Source: Thermoplasmata archaeon (lineage in GTDB: Archaea > Thermoplasmatota > E2 > DHVEG-1). Taken from it: a DNA stretch of 5,925 nucleotides. The notes beneath the pieces were generated by a model. The model did not search any database and had not been told where the DNA came from. It worked only from the letters and a program-made list of their open reading frames with translations. The position numbers and the translations under genes are program-made. Positions 4,922 to 5,925 of this stretch are shown piece by piece (the stretch's first letter is position 1; each line of letters opens with the position of its first letter). Location: the NCBI GenBank assembly GCA_030606465.1, contig JAUWGL010000060.1, positions 1 to 5,925 on the forward strand. The letters run 5' to 3'.

Positions 4922-5014
4922 TGTTGAGAGGCTGTAGAGCCGTTTTGGATGGGATGCAATGGGAGGAATGCATGAAACATAAACATCATTTTTCATGACT
5001 CTACAACCTCAACA
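4922..5014 (-). ncRNA. Candidate structured RNA or structured 5' leader, about 93 nt
   Basis: As minus-strand RNA, 5010-4997 pairs with 4941-4928 in an unbroken 14-bp stem. The two positions that differ are G-U pairs on this strand but A-C mismatches on the other, which favours the minus strand as the transcribed one. Inside, 4997-4991 pairs with 4977-4971 (CAUGAAA/UUUCAUG) around a 13-base loop. The remaining 29 bases (4942-4970) are single-stranded and C-rich, with UUCCUCCC. The shared promoter module predicts transcription start at about 5011-5015, the foot of the stem. It could be an independent small RNA, or the leader of the 150-aa gene. A 27-codon ORF (4913-4996) is embedded, with GAGGT nine bases before its ATG, so a translated leader peptide is an alternative. 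A degenerate MITE is another, but I see no target-site duplication. Confidence 0.5.
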
Positions 5015-5033
5015 TGAGATATGAAGATGCGTC

Positions 5034-5041
5034 CATAAATG
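5034..5041 (-). promoter_or_regulatory. TATA box of the structured-RNA transcript
   Basis: ATTTATGG on the minus strand sits at the same offset from the 23-bp element as TTTATAAA does at the Hsp20 promoter. TTTAT and the following AC are shared and two positions differ, so it may be a weaker box that needs the upstream element. Confidence 0.55.
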
Positions 5042-5043
5042 TT

Positions 5044-5066
5044 TTCACAATAATTATTAACAAAAA
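5044..5066 (-). promoter_or_regulatory. 23-bp upstream promoter element, copy 2 (identical to 3687-3709)
   Basis: Exact 23-base copy of the Hsp20 element, with the same orientation relative to a minus-strand TATA box. Exactly 29 bases separate it from TGTTGAGGT (5006-5014). It lies in the divergent region between the three-gene unit and the Lrp-like gene. It is about 30 bases upstream of that gene's TATA box, so a bound factor could affect both directions. Confidence 0.65.
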
Positions 5067-5096
5067 TGTATTTTTACCCAATATTTATTAAAAATA

Positions 5097-5119
5097 GTTA
5101 TATAGTTCGTCTGTATAAC
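5097..5119 (+). promoter_or_regulatory. Promoter and dyad operator of the Lrp-like gene
   Basis: GTTATATAG (5097-5105) and CTGTATAAC (5111-5119) form an inverted repeat with 8 of 9 matching positions around the 5-base spacer TTCGT. The left arm includes the TATA-like TTATATAG, giving a predicted start near 5127 and a leader of about 27 bases to the ATG at 5154. A dyad over the TATA box is the usual layout for autorepression by archaeal Lrp-type regulators. Confidence 0.45.
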
Positions 5120-5153
5120 AAATAGATGGTTATTTAATTAAAAAGGTGAAAAA

Positions 5154-5732
5154 ATGACAGGATCTAATGTGGAATTGGATAAAAAAGATAGAATAATACT
5201 AAGTTTGACACACGATAATCAAGAGATATCTCAAGAAGAAATCGCTAAAAAAATCCATCTATCCCAGCCTTCTGTGGCTATACGTATCAAAAAACTCAAG
5301 GAGCGAGGATTTATCGATCGTATTATTGGTGTGAATTTAAATAAAGTTGGATTAAGCGTAGCGATGGTAAAAGTAACGTCTGCCAATACCACCAGAGTTT
5401 TGAATGTGCTCCGTGATTGCCCATTTTTCTTAAATGGATTTGTTGTATCTGGAAAAGAAAATTTAGTTTTACTATTTGTAGGAGAGGATATATCGTCTTT
5501 AGAATCGATAATAGACAGCCGTTTAAGACCTGATAAAGACGTTCAAAGTGCTGATTTTGACATTGTAATCTCAAGTATAAAGGATTTTGTGATACCCATA
5601 AAAATGATTACAGAGCCTTTAAACAAACCTCCTTGTGGAACTGATACCGGATGTATGGACTGCCCTGCTTATCAAGACGGTAAATGTTTTGGATGTCCTG
5701 CTACAAGTCAATACAAAGGAGTCTTTTGGTAA
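5154..5732 (+). CDS. Lrp/AsnC-type transcriptional regulator with C-terminal cysteine cluster, 192 aa
   Basis: DNA-binding regulator. Residues 8-55 form the winged helix-turn-helix typical of Lrp/AsnC proteins: LDKKDRIILSLTHDN, then EEIAKKIHLSQPSVAIRIKKL with the recognition helix at about 37-49. Residues 58-145 fit the alpha/beta effector and dimerisation (RAM-like) domain. The C-terminal extension, residues 161-181, carries Cys161, 167, 170, 178 and 181 in C-x5-C-x2-C-x7-C-x2-C, ending CPATSQYKGVFW. Such clusters bind zinc or an Fe-S centre, and I recall similar tails in some archaeal Lrp-like regulators and in DUF3795 proteins. The protein may therefore sense metal, redox state or oxygen rather than an amino acid. 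AAGGTGA (5143-5149) precedes the ATG by four bases. It is transcribed divergently from the stress unit, with a dyad over its TATA box, so autoregulation and control of its neighbours are plausible. The effector is unknown. Confidence 0.94.
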   Translation: MTGSNVELDKKDRIILSLTHDNQEISQEEIAKKIHLSQPSVAIRIKKLKERGFIDRIIGVNLNKVGLSVAMVKVTSANTTRVLNVLRDCPFFLNGFVVSGKENLVLLFVGEDISSLESIIDSRLRPDKDVQSADFDIVISSIKDFVIPIKMITEPLNKPPCGTDTGCMDCPAYQDGKCFGCPATSQYKGVFW

Positions 5733-5741
5733 ATATGCGTG

Positions 5742-5757
5742 AGCTAGCTATTTTTCT
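5742..5757 (+). terminator. Terminator candidate after the Lrp-like gene
   Basis: The palindrome AGCTAGCT (5742-5749) is followed by TTTTTCTT (5751-5758), starting ten bases after the stop codon. The palindrome cannot form a proper loop, so termination would rely mainly on the U-run. Confidence 0.45.
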
Positions 5758-5769
5758 TATTAGACGCTG

Positions 5770-5783
5770 TTATTTCAAAATAA
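5770..5783. promoter_or_regulatory. AT-rich dyad upstream of the marC promoter
   Basis: TTATTT and AAATAA flank a central CA as a 14-bp palindrome, 16 bases upstream of the TATA box of the MarC-family gene. The position suits an operator, but AT-rich palindromes of this size are common by chance. Confidence 0.25.
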
Positions 5784-5798
5784 GTCATTGGAGCTATG

Positions 5799-5806
5799 TT
5801 TAAATA
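5799..5806 (+). promoter_or_regulatory. TATA box of the MarC-family gene
   Basis: TTTAAATA, a full archaeal consensus box. Predicted start is near 5827, leaving a leader of about 14 bases before the ATG at 5841. This separates the gene from the Lrp-like transcript. Confidence 0.6.
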
Positions 5807-5840
5807 TACACTTAATATTGAATGACATGAAGTTGAGATT

Positions 5841-5925
5841 ATGGACCCTGCTTTAATTATAGTCATATTTGGCTCAATATTTGCTATATGCGATCCTATT
5901 GGAAATGTTGCTTTCTTTGTTGCTT
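5841..5925 (+). CDS. MarC-family integral membrane protein, N-terminus only
   Basis: Only 28 codons are visible before the window ends. They read as a hydrophobic first helix with the family's start pattern, a phenylalanine/glycine/serine stretch then the Asp-Pro-Ile-Gly-Asn (DPIGN) motif at residues 19-23, seen in MarC (UPF0056) proteins. These are six-helix membrane proteins of about 200 residues. Despite the name they have no established drug-resistance role, and their transport function is unresolved. The ATG at 5841 has only a weak GAG-type SD site but a perfect TATA box 35 bases upstream. Its separate promoter argues against an operon with the Lrp-like gene. The short visible length limits certainty. 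Confidence 0.83.
   Translation, partial: MDPALIIVIFGSIFAICDPIGNVAFFVA

Noticed and set aside
4653..4937. Plus-strand 94-codon open frame
   Set aside because: Lies opposite the 150-aa gene and runs into the structured RNA region, with no start signals.
4972..4998. Plus-strand 8-codon frame MKHKHHFS with GGAGG five bases upstream
   Set aside because: The SD-like GGGAGG is the complement of the C-rich segment in the minus-strand RNA, and the frame falls within the inner hairpin. Too short to support.
4928..5010. Inverted repeat as ends of an insertion sequence or MITE
   Set aside because: No target duplication beside the arms, no transposase, and the asymmetric G-U pattern plus promoter alignment fit an RNA better. 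Kept only as an alternative.
1..5925. tRNA, rRNA, CRISPR array or replication origin
   Set aside because: No cloverleaf, rRNA-like conserved stretch or spaced direct repeats were seen on either strand.

Overview
The window looks like an AT-rich archaeal chromosome. The evidence is TATA-type promoters at archaeal spacing, strong Shine-Dalgarno (SD) sites (GGAG, GAGGT, AGGAGGT), an Lrp/AsnC-type regulator with a C-terminal cysteine cluster, and an Hsp20 with a tyrosine/tryptophan-glycine 'DGKP' segment of the kind I associate with euryarchaea. A methanogen-like euryarchaeon is my best guess, but no marker gene here fixes the lineage.

Layout. 1-875 (minus): 5' part of an APC-family amino acid permease that runs off the left edge. 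949-2319 (minus): two near-duplicate universal stress proteins flanking a 63-residue two-helix membrane protein. 2442-3641 (minus): two small heat-shock proteins (Hsp20) of different architecture, with a hairpin between them. 3860-4870 (minus): a compact three-gene unit of a 150-residue protein of unknown function, a 33-residue basic microprotein overlapping it by 4 bases, and a LEA-like protein built of six 22-residue repeats. 4871-5153: a divergent control region with a structured-RNA candidate, a promoter module and a dyad operator. 5154-5732 (plus): the Lrp-like regulator. 5841-5925 (plus): the start of a MarC-family membrane protein that runs off the right edge.

How it fits together. Most recognisable products belong to stress protection: Hsp20 holdases, UspA proteins and a LEA-like amphipathic protein. 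The best evidence of shared control is an exact 23-bp element present twice, upstream of the Hsp20 gene (3687-3709) and upstream of the structured RNA and three-gene unit (5044-5066). In both places the element, a TATA box and the 9-mer TGTTGAGGT keep identical spacing and point to the minus strand. This suggests one regulon covering chaperones, the LEA-like operon and a small RNA. The adjacent Cys-cluster Lrp-like protein is an obvious but unproven candidate regulator.

The least explained part is 4922-5014. As minus-strand RNA it forms a 14-bp stem in which both non-Watson-Crick positions are G-U pairs, encloses a second hairpin and a C-rich single strand, and begins where the shared promoter should start transcription.
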